A stretch of 64,000 bases of DNA from Pluralibacter sp. UBA7423 (GTDB lineage Bacteria; Pseudomonadota; Gammaproteobacteria; Enterobacterales; Enterobacteriaceae): NCBI GenBank assembly GCA_002470465.1, contig DKMD01000018.1:217151-281150 (forward strand), in the 5' to 3' direction. The notes under the pieces were generated by a model, which saw only the letters and a program-made list of their open reading frames with translations, was not told where the DNA came from and did no database searches. Each line of letters starts with the position of its first letter. Position 1 is the first letter of the stretch. Positions 10,712-19,497 of this stretch are shown one piece after another. A program made the translations under genes and the position numbers.

Positions 10712-11065
10712 ATGAAGTATGTTGATGGTTTTGTCGTTGCCGTTCCGGCGGACAAAAAGGAGGAATATCTCGCGCTTGCGGCAAAGGCTGCTCCGTTATT
10801 TAAGGAGTTTGGGGCAACTCGCGTAGTGGAGTGCTGGGCGGACGACGTGCCTGACGGCAAGCTCACGGACTTCCGCATGGCGGTCAAAGCGGAAGAGAAT
10901 GAAGCGGTGGTATTCAGCTGGATTGAGTACCCGTCGAAAGAGGCCCGGGACGCGGCCAATGCGAAGATGATGGCCGATCCCCGGATGAAGGAGATGGGGG
11001 AAAGCATGCCTTTCGACGGTAAACGGATGATTTACGGCGGCTTTGCGCCGATCCTCGACGAGTAA
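10712..11065 (+). CDS. ybaA: DUF1428 family protein YbaA
   Basis: A 117-residue soluble protein that I recognise as YbaA (DUF1428, ferredoxin-like fold related to EthD/ABM-type proteins). Matching segments include KYVDGFVVAVPADKK, VVECWADDVPDGK and ESMPFDGKRMIYGGF. No function is established. GGAGG precedes the ATG and the gene starts 62 bp after lacZ with no terminator between, so it may be partly co-transcribed with lacZ. In E. coli ybaA sits near ylaC, so this gene is probably part of the old backbone with the lac genes inserted beside it. Confidence 0.88.
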   Translation: MKYVDGFVVAVPADKKEEYLALAAKAAPLFKEFGATRVVECWADDVPDGKLTDFRMAVKAEENEAVVFSWIEYPSKEARDAANAKMMADPRMKEMGESMPFDGKRMIYGGFAPILDE

Positions 11066-11070
11066 GCCAT

Positions 11071-11102
11071 AACGGCTGTGCGGCGTGCCGCCAGCCGTTT
11101 TA
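11071..11102 (+). terminator. Rho-independent terminator after ybaA
   Basis: A long hairpin AACGGCTG-T-GCGGC / GCCGC-CAGCCGTT with a 2-nt apex (likely a few more bases open), followed by TTAG. It starts 6 nt after the ybaA stop. Confidence 0.7.
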
Positions 11103-11228
11103 GCCTTCATCTCTTGTGGCTTGTCATGGGCCTCTCTTCCTTTTATTGCTGAAATCGTTATGTTTGCCCATCAGATGCAATGATAATGCTGACTGTCTTT
11201 TTTCAAAGAAATCATCAGGACGCGCCCG

Positions 11229-11945
11229 ATGAAGAAAAATGAGTTCGTCACCCAGGATCTGCTCAGCAAGATTTATCAGCAGGGCGACGGTGGCCCGCGC
11301 AAGCTTCCCCCGGAGCGGAAGCTTGCGGAGGAATATGGCGTGTCGCGCTTTACGGTGAGGCAGGCGCTGGAGAAGCTCGCCAGTATTGGCGTAGTCAGCA
11401 TTGTGCAGGGTTCTGGCTGCTGGATTAACGATCGGGCGCGCAACAACCCGCTGGTGTATAACTCCATCACCGAAAAGCGTTTCGACCAGATGCGTTACCG
11501 GATGATAAGCCTGCATAAAAAACGTCCGAACCGTGAGGAGCAACAGATATTCGGGCTAACGGAGGATGATTTTATCTGGCAGTTCTGCCGTCTGCGCTAT
11601 GTGGACGACAGCCCAGTGCAAATTGAGGTGTCGCGTATGCCCTCGGCGGCATTCACGGACCTTAATCAGCAGGTTATCGAAGGATCGTTACAGCAATATG
11701 TCCTGCAAAAGGGCTATCTGATTTCGCATATGCTGACGACCTACCGGGCGGTGAGCGTCAGCCGGGAACAGGCTGAACTGCTGGGCTGCAAAAAGGGCAG
11801 CCCGGCTATGCACATCAACAACCGCGGTATTCTGGAAGGCGGTGAGGTGTATGAGATCAGCGATATTATTGATATCAATTACACCTGCACTTACGTCATT
11901 CCACACAACCGCGATAACCTTGCCTTCCGCCAGCTTCCCGGATGA
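11229..11945 (+). CDS. GntR/HutC-family regulator with UTRA domain
   Basis: A 238-residue regulator: GntR winged helix at residues 10-75 (LPPERKLAEEYGVSRFTVRQ) and a C-terminal UTRA effector domain (about 95-235; typical ending EISDIIDINYTCTYVIPHN). AGGA precedes the ATG. It converges on the dehydratase gene with no bases between the two stop codons, so neither has room for a terminator. HutC-type regulators sense sugar phosphates, sugar acids or amino acids. By position it should control the dehydratase and the PTS permease. Half-sites in their shared promoter region resemble HutC-family operators. Confidence 0.85.
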   Translation: MKKNEFVTQDLLSKIYQQGDGGPRKLPPERKLAEEYGVSRFTVRQALEKLASIGVVSIVQGSGCWINDRARNNPLVYNSITEKRFDQMRYRMISLHKKRPNREEQQIFGLTEDDFIWQFCRLRYVDDSPVQIEVSRMPSAAFTDLNQQVIEGSLQQYVLQKGYLISHMLTTYRAVSVSREQAELLGCKKGSPAMHINNRGILEGGEVYEISDIIDINYTCTYVIPHNRDNLAFRQLPG

Positions 11946-13145
11946 TTACGGGGTGTGCATCGTGCCGTCTGGCAGGCGGCTTTGCGTCCATTCATGCGGG
12001 CGATAAACCACCGGGTGAAGCGCGGCCAGCTCTTCATTAAAGCCCACGCCAATGCCGATAGCCTGCGGCGGGTAGACGTAACCCTCTTTCACTGCCGGTG
12101 CGCCGGGGAACACCGCATTGGTGGTGGCCGAGCGTGGAATGAATTCCTGAATCGCGGCGTTGTGCAGATGAATATTGAGGTGCGTATTTACCGCCACGCC
12201 GATGGGCGTCATGTCTCCCGGGCCATGCCACGCAAGTCGCACGCCAAAGGCCTGGCACAGTACAGCCAGCTTGAGCGCTGGCGTGATGCCGCCAATCTGT
12301 GAGACGTGGCAGCGAATAAAATCGATCTGTCGGTTAACGATCAGATCGTGCCACTCCGCCGGATTATTGAACAGTTCGCCGAGCGCCAGCGGCACGCTGC
12401 TCTGCTGGCGGATTTGCGTCAGCCACGGCGTCTGCTGCGGCGGCAGAATATCTTCAATAAAGTACGGCTGGTACGGTTCAAGCTGTTTTGCCAGCTGAAC
12501 GGCCTGCTGTGGGAACAGGCGTTCGTGTACGTCGTGCAGAATATGGAAGCGGTGGCCGTAACGCTCACGCAGGGCGCGGAACATCTCCACGGTATTGCGC
12601 ATGTATTGATCCTGATCGAACCAGGCCCCCGGCGACGGATTTTCCGGGGCGTGTAAATCCGTGGGCGTTCCGCCATAAAAACCGAGCTGGCAGCGGATAT
12701 GGCGGTAGCCTTGCTCGAGCAGAATGTCGACCGCAGCATAGAGTTGTTCCAGCGTTTCGCCGCTGGCGTGGGTATAGGCGGCAATCGCGTCGCGGGATTT
12801 CCCGCCAAACAGCTGGTAGAGCGGCATTTGGGCGAGCGTGGCTTTGATGTCCCACAGCGCCATGTCGACGCCCGCAATGGCGTTATTCATTGCCGGGCCG
12901 TTTCGCCAGTAGGCGTTCACGTTCATCATCTGCCAGAGATCTTCGATATTGTTGGCGTCGCGACCGAGCAGCAGCGGGCGCAGATACTCATCAACCAGCG
13001 TTTTCACCGCCAGCGGGCGCTGCTGGAACGTGGCGCAGCCGAGGCCGACGATGCCTTTGTCGGTCGTCACTCTCACCGTCACCAGGTTGTGACGATCCGG
13101 GCGGGTGATAAAGCAGTCGATGGCGGTAATCAGAGTCGGTTCCAC
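11946..13145 (-). CDS. Enolase-superfamily sugar-acid dehydratase (RspA/mannonate dehydratase-like)
   Basis: A 399-residue member of the mandelate racemase/muconate lactonizing enzyme group closest in pattern to D-mannonate dehydratase and RspA. Recognisable parts are [24 protein letters not shown], the metal-ligand segments [14 protein letters not shown] and LGELFN, and the late [12 protein letters not shown]. The frame is open for 83 codons further upstream, but I place the start at GTG 13145. AGGGAGAG lies 6 nt before it and the protein alignment begins there ([11 protein letters not shown]). Several RspA-like proteins have very low dehydratase activity, so the substrate is open. It faces away from the PTS gene and shares its control region. 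Confidence 0.82.
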   Translation of the reverse strand: MEPTLITAIDCFITRPDRHNLVTVRVTTDKGIVGLGCATFQQRPLAVKTLVDEYLRPLLLGRDANNIEDLWQMMNVNAYWRNGPAMNNAIAGVDMALWDIKATLAQMPLYQLFGGKSRDAIAAYTHASGETLEQLYAAVDILLEQGYRHIRCQLGFYGGTPTDLHAPENPSPGAWFDQDQYMRNTVEMFRALRERYGHRFHILHDVHERLFPQQAVQLAKQLEPYQPYFIEDILPPQQTPWLTQIRQQSSVPLALGELFNNPAEWHDLIVNRQIDFIRCHVSQIGGITPALKLAVLCQAFGVRLAWHGPGDMTPIGVAVNTHLNIHLHNAAIQEFIPRSATTNAVFPGAPAVKEGYVYPPQAIGIGVGFNEELAALHPVVYRPHEWTQSRLPDGTMHTP

Positions 13146-13242
13146 GAAAATCTCTCCCTGCATAAGACGGAAAATAATTAAATGATGCGTTATCTTCGCC
13201 CTATTTTTAGGCAGCAGTAAACTCTTTTCTGGAATAAATATT

Positions 13243-13356
13243 TTGGTCTGAAATGAGGAGGGAATTGAATTAAAAACCAGACCAATAATCAATAATTCTG
13301 CTTCTTTAATCCTTTCTTGTAGCGAAGTGTGAGCGGTTTCAAGTTTTATTGGTTTG
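13243..13356. promoter_or_regulatory. Divergent control region: GntR-like half-sites and CRP-like site
   Basis: Between the dehydratase and PTS genes, TTGGTCTG (13243-13250) and CAGACCAA (13278-13285) form a perfect inverted pair, and ATTGGTTTG (13348-13356) is a related third half. HutC/NagR-type regulators use GGTCTA-like halves, so these may bind the nearby GntR protein. TGTGA-GCGGTT-TCAAG (13328-13343) fits CRP at 8 of 10 positions, which would suit a carbon-source operon. All assignments are by pattern only. Confidence 0.45.
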
Positions 13357-13420
13357 TTTTGCTGTTCAGGCTTTATTACGATGCTGATAACCAAAAAAAG
13401 AACACTTCGCAGGAGTCACT

Positions 13421-14824
13421 ATGGGGACGCAAGACGTCATCGACCAGATTATTCAGCGGGTTGGTGGGCATGAGAATATCAATAAAGTCTGGCACTGCAT
13501 GACCCGCTTACGCTTTGATTTGATTGATGATAGCAAAATCGAACTGCGTGAAATCAAAACGCTGCCCGGCGTGCTGGGCGCACAGCTTCAGAGCGACCAG
13601 TTTCAGATAATCATCGGACCGAAGGTCAATGAATGGTATGAGTCCTTGCAGGCCCGACTCGGCCAGCAAATAGCAGAACCTGCTGCCACGAATAAGGGAC
13701 GTAAGAGTCTGGTGTCGATGTTTATGGACACGGTGTCCGGTGTGTTTGGCCCAATCGTGCCGGCTATCGCCGGGGCAGGGATGATTAAAGGCCTGCTGGC
13801 GGGGCTGATTGCGCTGAAGGTGGTGTCACCGAAAAGCGATACGGTGATGATTATCGATTTGATCGCCAGCGGCGTGTTCTGGTTCCTGCCGTTTTTCCTC
13901 GCAGTGTCGGCGGCGAAAATCTTTAAAACCAATGAGTACCTGGCCGCGGCGGTGGCCGCCTGCCTGATGTATCCGACGCTTATCGATGCGGCAAAAGCGC
14001 TGGCGGCGCACCAGCCGGACGCCGCTTCCGTACTGTGGCTGATGAATGCCATTCCGGTGTCGGTCTTTAACTATGCCTCAAGCGTTATTCCGGTGATTTT
14101 CTCGGTGCTGGCGCTGAAGTACATCCATAAATGGGTCGACAGCATTATGCCTGACGTGCTCAAAACGGTCTTCACGCCGACGCTGACGCTGTTTATTGGC
14201 GCGCTGGCGGCGCTGGTGGTGATTGGCCCGATTGGTATCTGGCTGGGTAAAGGGCTGGCGCTGTTTATCGAAGGCCTGTTCGGCATCTCGGCAAGTTTCG
14301 CCGGGCTGGTGGTTGGCGCTATCCGTCCGATAGCGATCCTGACCGGTATGCACCACGCGATGACGCCGATTGCGCTGCAAAACTTCAGCGATCGCGGCTA
14401 TGACATGCTGATGCCGATGATGTTTATGGCCAATATGGCGATTGCCGGGGCAACGTTTGCCATCTGGCGGCTCAGCAAGGACCGTCAGGACAGAACCGTA
14501 ACGCTTTCGGCGGCGGTGTCTGCGCTGCTGGGCATTACCGAGCCGGCGTTGTTCGGCGTGCTGACCCGCTATAAAAAGGCGTTTATTGCCGCGACGATCG
14601 CCAGTTCGCTGGCCTCTGCGTTTATTGCCTTCTTTGGCGTGCGCCTGTACGGCTACATTCTGTCGAGCATTTTCAGCCTGCCTGCGTATATCGGCCCGTA
14701 TTTTATGTTTGCGCTGTCGGGCGTGGCGATTGCGCTGGTGCTGTCTTTCGTGCTGACCACGTGGCTTGTCGGTCGGGAACAAAAGCAGCAGGAAAACGCC
14801 CGCTACGCAGAGTCAGTACGATAA
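13421..14824 (+). CDS. PTS permease IIBC, beta-glucoside type, sugar unknown
   Basis: A 467-residue phosphotransferase permease. The N-terminal IIB domain (1-85) carries the phosphocysteine Cys26 in HCMTRLRF. The IIC domain (about 105-455) has about ten membrane segments and the sugar-site motif GITEPALFG. The B-C order and motifs follow the beta-glucoside/sucrose/trehalose group, resembling BglF without its IIA domain, so phosphate would come from a separate IIA such as Crr. AGGAG precedes the ATG. The neighbours are a divergent sugar-acid dehydratase and a GntR regulator. No phosphoglycosidase is next to it, which makes the pathway unclear. Confidence 0.88.
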   Translation: MGTQDVIDQIIQRVGGHENINKVWHCMTRLRFDLIDDSKIELREIKTLPGVLGAQLQSDQFQIIIGPKVNEWYESLQARLGQQIAEPAATNKGRKSLVSMFMDTVSGVFGPIVPAIAGAGMIKGLLAGLIALKVVSPKSDTVMIIDLIASGVFWFLPFFLAVSAAKIFKTNEYLAAAVAACLMYPTLIDAAKALAAHQPDAASVLWLMNAIPVSVFNYASSVIPVIFSVLALKYIHKWVDSIMPDVLKTVFTPTLTLFIGALAALVVIGPIGIWLGKGLALFIEGLFGISASFAGLVVGAIRPIAILTGMHHAMTPIALQNFSDRGYDMLMPMMFMANMAIAGATFAIWRLSKDRQDRTVTLSAAVSALLGITEPALFGVLTRYKKAFIAATIASSLASAFIAFFGVRLYGYILSSIFSLPAYIGPYFMFALSGVAIALVLSFVLTTWLVGREQKQQENARYAESVR

Positions 14825-14848
14825 CCCAGGCTTTTAATTCATCAATCT

Positions 14849-14872
14849 GGGCGACAACAGTCGCCCTTTTTT
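14849..14872 (+). terminator. Rho-independent terminator after the PTS gene
   Basis: GGGCGAC-AACA-GTCGCCC followed by six T residues, 25 nt after the stop codon. Confidence 0.85.
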
Positions 14873-14901
14873 ACGTTCAAAAAACCGCTTTGTTTACAGG
14901 G

Positions 14902-14952
14902 TTGATCTTGTGCCAACGTCGGCGTATCTTTGTGTTATGTTATAATATAACA
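14902..14952 (+). promoter_or_regulatory. Zur-controlled promoter of rpmE2-rpmJ2
   Basis: TTGATC (14902-14907), a 17-bp spacer and TATCTT (14925-14930) make a plausible promoter with a start near 14937. Directly at that start is TGTTATAATATAACA (14938-14952), a perfect palindrome equal to the core of the enterobacterial Zur box. Zur with zinc would block this promoter. Confidence 0.85.
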
Positions 14953-14965
14953 AGTGAGGTTAATC

Positions 14966-15226
14966 ATGAAAGCCGGTATTCATCCGCACTACCGCACCGT
15001 GGTCTTCCACGACACCAGCGCCAACGAATATTTCAAAGTCGGTTCAACGATCAAAACCGATAAGGAAATTGAGTTGGAAGGGGAAACTTTCCCGTATATC
15101 ACTCTGGACGTGTCATCGAAGTCGCACCCGTTTTATACCGGGAAGCAAAGAGCGGCCTCCAGCGAAGGCAGTATGGCGCGCTTCCGTCAGCGTTTTGGCG
15201 GATTTATTGATGCGAAACGGAGCTAG
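14966..15226 (+). CDS. rpmE2: Zinc-free ribosomal protein L31 type B
   Basis: An 86-residue L31 paralogue (YkgM type) that can replace the zinc-binding L31 in the large ribosomal subunit when zinc is scarce. It contains no cysteine at all, as expected for the zinc-independent form. Type B features are [18 protein letters not shown] and [11 protein letters not shown] place the start at 14966, with GAGGT five bases before it; the frame opens four codons earlier at 14954 but that ATG has no ribosome site. It is coupled to rpmJ2 two bases downstream and sits behind a Zur box. Confidence 0.94.
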   Translation: MKAGIHPHYRTVVFHDTSANEYFKVGSTIKTDKEIELEGETFPYITLDVSSKSHPFYTGKQRAASSEGSMARFRQRFGGFIDAKRS

Positions 15227-15228
15227 TT

Positions 15229-15369
15229 ATGCAGGTTCTGAACTCGCTTAAAAGCGCCAAACAGCGCCACCCGGATTGCCAGATTGTACGGCGCAAAGGG
15301 CGGCTGTATGTGATTTGTAAAACCAACCCCCGCTTTAAGGCCGTGCAGGGGCGTAAGAAAAAACGTTAG
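15229..15369 (+). CDS. rpmJ2: Alternative ribosomal protein L36 (YkgO type)
   Basis: A 46-residue protein starting ATG-CAG two bases after the rpmE2 stop: [19 protein letters not shown], then a middle [11 protein letters not shown] and the end [14 protein letters not shown]. This is the zinc-independent L36 paralogue, lacking the full Cys3-His set of normal L36. It shares the Zur promoter with rpmE2, so both ribosomal proteins are swapped in together during zinc limitation, freeing zinc held by ribosomes. Confidence 0.94.
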   Translation: MQVLNSLKSAKQRHPDCQIVRRKGRLYVICKTNPRFKAVQGRKKKR

Positions 15370-15372
15370 TTT

Positions 15373-16077
15373 TTAAGGCTGTCGCCAACTTTCCAGGGAA
15401 CTCAACTGCTTGCCGTCGGTATCGAAATTATCGGCGGCAAGCCATTTCTGCATCGCCCCATTCACTCCTGGCCATTCACTGTCGATAATCGAGAACCAGT
15501 CTGTGTCGCGGTTATGGCCTTTAATGACCAACGCCTGGCGAAAACGTCCTTCATACTGAAAACCCATACGCAGCGCGGCGCGTCGTGACGGCTCGTTCAG
15601 GCTGTTGCATTTCCACTCATAGCGGCGATAGCCGAGCGTCTCAAACGCGTAGCGCATCAGTAGCCACTGCGCTTCAGTGGACATCGGCGTGCGGCTCAGC
15701 AGAGGTGAAAAGTGCACATGGCCCACTTCCACGACGCCGTTTTTGCTGTCGATGCGCATCAGCGCGAGCGTGCCGACCGGCTGCCCCGTTTGTTTATCAA
15801 TAACCGCGAAGTGAATCGGATCCTGAAGCGCCAGTACCGATTCCACCCAGGCGGCGTAGCTTTCCGGCGTTACGTCCGGCTCCCGCAGCAGCCAGGTCCA
15901 GGCCCGCGTGTCTTCGGCCAGCTGATAAGCAGCAAACAGCGCTTCGGCGTGGTGCTGGCTAAGGGGTTCCAGACGGCATAACCGGCCATCAAGCGTTTCG
16001 CGCTGCGGATGTGGGCGGGGCTGCCAGTCAGGCAAAGCATCACCAACGGGCTGACCAAACTGATTCTTTTGACTCAT
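15373..16077 (-). CDS. GNAT-family N-acetyltransferase (RimJ/RimL-like)
   Basis: A 234-residue acetyltransferase of the RimJ/RimL-type GNAT group. It has an N-terminal targeting-free region, then strands around HFAVIDKQTGQPVGTLALM, the HVHFSPLLSRTPMSTEAQ segment in the acetyl-CoA site region, and the family ending ALRMGFQYEGRFRQ. I start it at 16077 (MSQKNQFG), which has AGGAG 6 nt before it; the longer frame to 16167 runs into the neighbouring operator. It is divergent from a MocR regulator that probably controls it. The acceptor (protein N-terminus, amine or small molecule) cannot be read from sequence. Confidence 0.85.
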   Translation of the reverse strand: MSQKNQFGQPVGDALPDWQPRPHPQRETLDGRLCRLEPLSQHHAEALFAAYQLAEDTRAWTWLLREPDVTPESYAAWVESVLALQDPIHFAVIDKQTGQPVGTLALMRIDSKNGVVEVGHVHFSPLLSRTPMSTEAQWLLMRYAFETLGYRRYEWKCNSLNEPSRRAALRMGFQYEGRFRQALVIKGHNRDTDWFSIIDSEWPGVNGAMQKWLAADNFDTDGKQLSSLESWRQP

Positions 16078-16120
16078 AGTGACTCCTTTGTGAACGCACC
16101 ATCGCAGAATAGGGCGTGGA

Positions 16121-16168
16121 TGGTTCCATAAAAAGAACCACTGACGTATCTTCTTGTGGTACCACAAG
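16121..16168. promoter_or_regulatory. Two palindromes between the acetyltransferase and MocR genes
   Basis: TGGTTC-N8-GAACCA (16121-16140) and the perfect 16-bp palindrome CTTGTGGTACCACAAG (16153-16168) lie in the 99-bp divergent gap. The second abuts the AGGAGG ribosome site of the MocR gene, a place where binding would block both. They are probable autoregulatory sites for the MocR protein. Confidence 0.55.
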
Positions 16169-16176
16169 GAGGCGCG

Positions 16177-17637
16177 ATGAATATCCCGGACGACGCATTT
16201 TATGCATTATTAACCCAGGCTCTGCAGCGGCGAGCAGAAGAGACGCTGCAGCGAACGCTCTATCACGCCCTGCGGCAGGCGATTCTTAAGGGGACGCTCC
16301 ATCCTCAGTGTCGTTTGCCCGGTTCACGCACTATTGCGCAACAGCTGCATTTATCGCGCAATACCGTCAACGCGGCGCTTGAACAACTGACAACGGAAGG
16401 TTTTTTGCTGCGCGATCGGCAAGGATCGCAGGTGGCCGCGCTGCCTCAGGCGACAGTTTCCTCCCCTGATTCTCACCCTGTTATTGGATTATCGCCTCAC
16501 CTGAACCTGCTGCCTCCCGGTACAAGACGAGATTCTCCGACCCTCGCTTTTACACCGGGCATGCCTGCGGTCAACTATTTCCCCTTACCGTTGTGGAGAC
16601 GCCTGCTTGACCGCGTGCTGAGGGAGGAAGGGAGTATGCTGTTGGGTTATGGTGATTCCGCCGGAGAGCCGTCGCTGCGGGTTGCCATTGCCCGTCATCT
16701 CGCGTTGTCGCGTGGTATCAACTGTGATGCCAGTCAGATTGTCATCACCGAAGGTGCCCGGGAAGGGCTTAATCTCTGTACGCAGTTATTAAGCGAACGG
16801 GGCCAGCTTGCCTGGCTGGAAGATCCAGGTTATTTCGGTGCCCGTAGCGCATTTATCGCTGCCGGCCTTGCCTTCCGTGGCTTACCGGTGGACGAGGAAG
16901 GCATGTGCTTCCAGACCATGGATGTGTCAGCGCCGCGCCTCATCTTCGCATCGCCTTCACACCAGTTTCCCCTCGGCACGTTAATGAGCGCTACCCGGCG
17001 CCTGGCGCTGCTGGAGTTTGCCCGCAAGGCGAAAGCCTGGATTATTGAGGACGATTACGACAGCGAGTTTCGCTACAGCGGTGTGCCGATCCCGGCGATG
17101 CTCGGCATGGTGCCTGACGCACCGGTGGTTTACCTTGGCACCTTCAGCAAAACGCTTTTCCCTTCGCTGAGAATTGGTTTTATGGTGATGCCAAAGGCAT
17201 TAGCCGCTTCGGTGCAGCCGGCCATCGAATCTCTGCTACGTGGAGGACATCGGGCTGAGCAGCGGGCACTGGCGCTGTTTATTGAGGAAGGACATTACGC
17301 GCGGCATCTGGCGTCGATGCGCCGCTTATATCGCAAACGCCAGACTCAGCTGCGGGCTGCGCTGAAAGAGGAACTCACCGTACCGCATCAGGTTTCTGCA
17401 GGAGAGGGCGGGATGCATCTGACGGTAAAAATCGCGGAAATTGATGACGGGGCGGTTGTCGATCTGGCGCGCCAGTACCAGATGGCTCCGGCAGCGCTGA
17501 GCCGCTTTTATCTCGACCCTGCGTGCGGTGAAACCGGGCTGGTACTGGGCTACGGCAATACGTCCGCTTCCGGGTTTGCCTCTGGTATTCGCGTGCTTAA
17601 CCGGCTGATTGCGCAGACTCGGCCCGGGCGAGGGTAA
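16177..17637 (+). CDS. MocR/PdxR-type PLP-dependent regulator
   Basis: A 486-residue GntR-aminotransferase fusion. The winged helix (residues 20-85) has [20 protein letters not shown]. The PLP domain (about 110-480) has [11 protein letters not shown] with the PLP-ring Asp and the Schiff-base lysine in [16 protein letters not shown]. The start at 16177 follows a perfect AGGAGG; the frame opens seven codons earlier. It is divergent from a GNAT acetyltransferase, its likely target. PdxR-type members activate vitamin B6 synthesis genes, but no pdx gene is here, so the target pathway is unknown. Its last 41 bp overlap the 3' end of ylaC on the other strand. Confidence 0.84.
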   Translation: MNIPDDAFYALLTQALQRRAEETLQRTLYHALRQAILKGTLHPQCRLPGSRTIAQQLHLSRNTVNAALEQLTTEGFLLRDRQGSQVAALPQATVSSPDSHPVIGLSPHLNLLPPGTRRDSPTLAFTPGMPAVNYFPLPLWRRLLDRVLREEGSMLLGYGDSAGEPSLRVAIARHLALSRGINCDASQIVITEGAREGLNLCTQLLSERGQLAWLEDPGYFGARSAFIAAGLAFRGLPVDEEGMCFQTMDVSAPRLIFASPSHQFPLGTLMSATRRLALLEFARKAKAWIIEDDYDSEFRYSGVPIPAMLGMVPDAPVVYLGTFSKTLFPSLRIGFMVMPKALAASVQPAIESLLRGGHRAEQRALALFIEEGHYARHLASMRRLYRKRQTQLRAALKEELTVPHQVSAGEGGMHLTVKIAEIDDGAVVDLARQYQMAPAALSRFYLDPACGETGLVLGYGNTSASGFASGIRVLNRLIAQTRPGRG

Positions 17638-18076
17638 AGATGTCGTAGAACGACAGCTCACCCTTGGTGGCGACCATTTTTTGCAGTTGAGCTTTCTGCG
17701 GCTGCGCCACGCGCGGAGAGTGCAGAATGGTGTCGATAAGGGCTTCAGGCACGAAGCGGGTGTTGTACCACTCGCCGTTGTAACAGACGCGAAAATCGAG
17801 GACGTCGATATCCTCGTAGCGATAGCGTGGGGCCACGTCGAAAAAGAAGAAGCCGTTCAGGACAATGAAGAGCACCACAAGCAGCCATTGCGAATCGGCC
17901 AGTGTTTCCGAACGGTACATGACCACCCATGTCGCGAGAAAACCGAGATACATGGCGATAAACAAACCTGGAAAACGGCGAATGAAGCTGATACTGAAGC
18001 GCGGACGGTTATCGCGCTTTTCAGCGTGGTTCAGCTCGTTGATGGTTTGCGTAAGCAGCTGCTGGATTTCGCTCAT
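17597..18076 (-). CDS. ylaC: Inner-membrane protein YlaC
   Basis: A 159-residue protein matching E. coli YlaC: polar N-terminus with [13 protein letters not shown], two membrane segments (about residues 37-53 and 62-80) and a cytoplasmic C-terminal half ([21 protein letters not shown] split across the DUF). Function unknown. It is the first backbone gene on the side of the accessory block, and its 3' end overlaps the converging MocR gene by 41 bp (17597-17637), so the junction is unusually tight. Confidence 0.9.
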   Translation of the reverse strand: MSEIQQLLTQTINELNHAEKRDNRPRFSISFIRRFPGLFIAMYLGFLATWVVMYRSETLADSQWLLVVLFIVLNGFFFFDVAPRYRYEDIDVLDFRVCYNGEWYNTRFVPEALIDTILHSPRVAQPQKAQLQKMVATKGELSFYDIFTLARAESAQSAG

Positions 18077-18173
18077 CTGCGCCTTCTGTTATGCCTGAAT
18101 TGGGTGATGCTTCATTTTATGTTGCGTGGATTCAGGCGAAAAGTAACAGTTTGGTTGCAGAAAAGCATAACAG

Positions 18174-18728
18174 TCAGGCGAGCATTTTGATGATCTTCGC
18201 CGGGTTGCCGCCTACCACCGCATTCGCCAGTACATCCTTAACGACCACGGCGCCGGAAGCGATTACCGCATTATCGCCGATTGTGATGCCCGGGTTGATG
18301 ATGGCGCGCCCGCCAATCCAGACGCTGTTGCCGATGGTAACGGGTTTACCGAACTCGGCGCCGCTGTTGCGTTCATCGGCGTTCAGTGGGTGCGTGGCAG
18401 TATAAATATGCACGCCGGGCGCGAGCATGCAATTGTCGCCGATAGTGATTGGGCAGACGTCGAGCATTACGCAGTCGAAGTTGGCGTAGAAATTATTGCC
18501 GAGAAAAATGTTATAGCCGTAATCGCAGCGAAAAGTTGGCTCGATATAGGCGTCCTGAGCACGGCCCAGCAGTTCACCCAGCAAGCGACTGCGCAGAGCT
18601 TTTTCCTCAGGCGTGGAATGATTGTAACTGTGCAGAAGGGTTCTGGCGCGTAAACGGTCGGCACGGAGGGTGACATCACCCGGACGATACAGCTCTCCGG
18701 CGATCATTTTACGTTTTTCTTCACTCAT
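18174..18728 (-). CDS. maa: Maltose O-acetyltransferase
   Basis: A 184-residue cytoplasmic hexapeptide-repeat acetyltransferase that moves acetyl from acetyl-CoA to maltose and other sugars, possibly as a detoxification step. The N-terminal maltose/galactoside acetyltransferase cap ([11 protein letters not shown], 8-18) is followed by the left-handed beta helix with repeats such as ITIGDN and [11 protein letters not shown]. The catalytic His is in TATHPL. Closing GNPAKIIK is typical. AGAGGAG lies just before the ATG. Gene order ylaC-maa-hha-tomB is as in E. coli. Confidence 0.93.
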   Translation of the reverse strand: MSEEKRKMIAGELYRPGDVTLRADRLRARTLLHSYNHSTPEEKALRSRLLGELLGRAQDAYIEPTFRCDYGYNIFLGNNFYANFDCVMLDVCPITIGDNCMLAPGVHIYTATHPLNADERNSGAEFGKPVTIGNSVWIGGRAIINPGITIGDNAVIASGAVVVKDVLANAVVGGNPAKIIKMLA

Positions 18729-18876
18729 GTGATTCTCCTCTTAGGCTGAGACTCACAGTAGCGATTCGCTGATGAATTGGGAACGTTCCCTGTGTCAGTG
18801 TGTGACTTATGTCGCACAGTACTCTTTGCGTTATTTATCAAAGAAGGTGAGGGGTGACGATCTCAGGTTGTGATAA

Positions 18877-19095
18877 TTAGCGAATAAATTTCCATACAGA
18901 TGATGGGATTTTGTCGTAGAGCTTATTCATAGTGAGTTCGGCAAGACGGTGATCGGCCGCTGAGTAAAAAACAGCCAGTTCATTGTCGGAAAGTTCATAT
19001 TTATTTTTTTCAATAACACGTTCTAATGTATCGAGCGTCTGGCAACGTCGTAGTCGCATCAAATAATCGATTTTTGTTAAAGGTTTATCTGACAT
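18877..19095 (-). CDS. hha: Hha, H-NS partner and TomB toxin partner
   Basis: A 72-residue protein matching Hha end to end ([20 protein letters not shown]...SSVWKFIR). Hha binds H-NS and strengthens silencing of horizontally acquired and virulence genes. Overexpressed Hha is toxic and is countered by TomB. The conserved Cys18 is present. It lies 27 bp downstream of tomB in the same direction, so they form one operon. Confidence 0.96.
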   Translation of the reverse strand: MSDKPLTKIDYLMRLRRCQTLDTLERVIEKNKYELSDNELAVFYSAADHRLAELTMNKLYDKIPSSVWKFIR

Positions 19096-19122
19096 AACTT
19101 CACCTTTTTGCTTGTAATAATT

Positions 19123-19497
19123 TTAACAAGAGAGGCTGACCGGGTTCGTCCGGCTCAGATTGACGAAACAGCGAAACAGTCTGTTACCAGACTTGCGCCA
19201 TTTCTGCAGATCCTCTGCGTTAATGCCATAGTTGCTGAACAACATAAAAGTATCGTCCAGATATTCATCAATTTGCGCGATCAGTTTATTGTCTTCATTG
19301 TACTTAATTTTGTAATTAAGTGCGAAAGTAGCAATATGCTCGATCAGTTCGTTGAGCTGAAGATTAAGGGCTGACGTAGGGTCATTCACCCAGCCTGCGC
19401 GATTCTCTTCAAGGTTAGCAAGACAGTCATGATACAAGGTTTCACAGAGAAATTTAAGCTGTGCGATATCATGTCTTTTTGGCGAGTATTCGTCCAT
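19123..19497 (-). CDS. tomB: TomB, Hha antitoxin
   Basis: A 124-residue protein matching TomB (YbaJ): MDEYSPKRHDIAQLKFLCET through the closing FRCFVNLSRTNPVSLSC. TomB neutralises Hha toxicity by oxidising its conserved cysteine with the help of a channel-like bundle. It is the upstream gene of the tomB-hha operon, whose promoter should lie in the AT-rich gap above 19498. It affects biofilm and conjugation control in E. coli. Confidence 0.94.
   Translation of the reverse strand: MDEYSPKRHDIAQLKFLCETLYHDCLANLEENRAGWVNDPTSALNLQLNELIEHIATFALNYKIKYNEDNKLIAQIDEYLDDTFMLFSNYGINAEDLQKWRKSGNRLFRCFVNLSRTNPVSLSC

Noticed and set aside
13146..13394. Longer N-terminus of the dehydratase (83 extra codons)
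   Set aside because: It lacks family resemblance, would cover the promoter region shared with the PTS gene, and the GTG at 13145 has a strong ribosome site.
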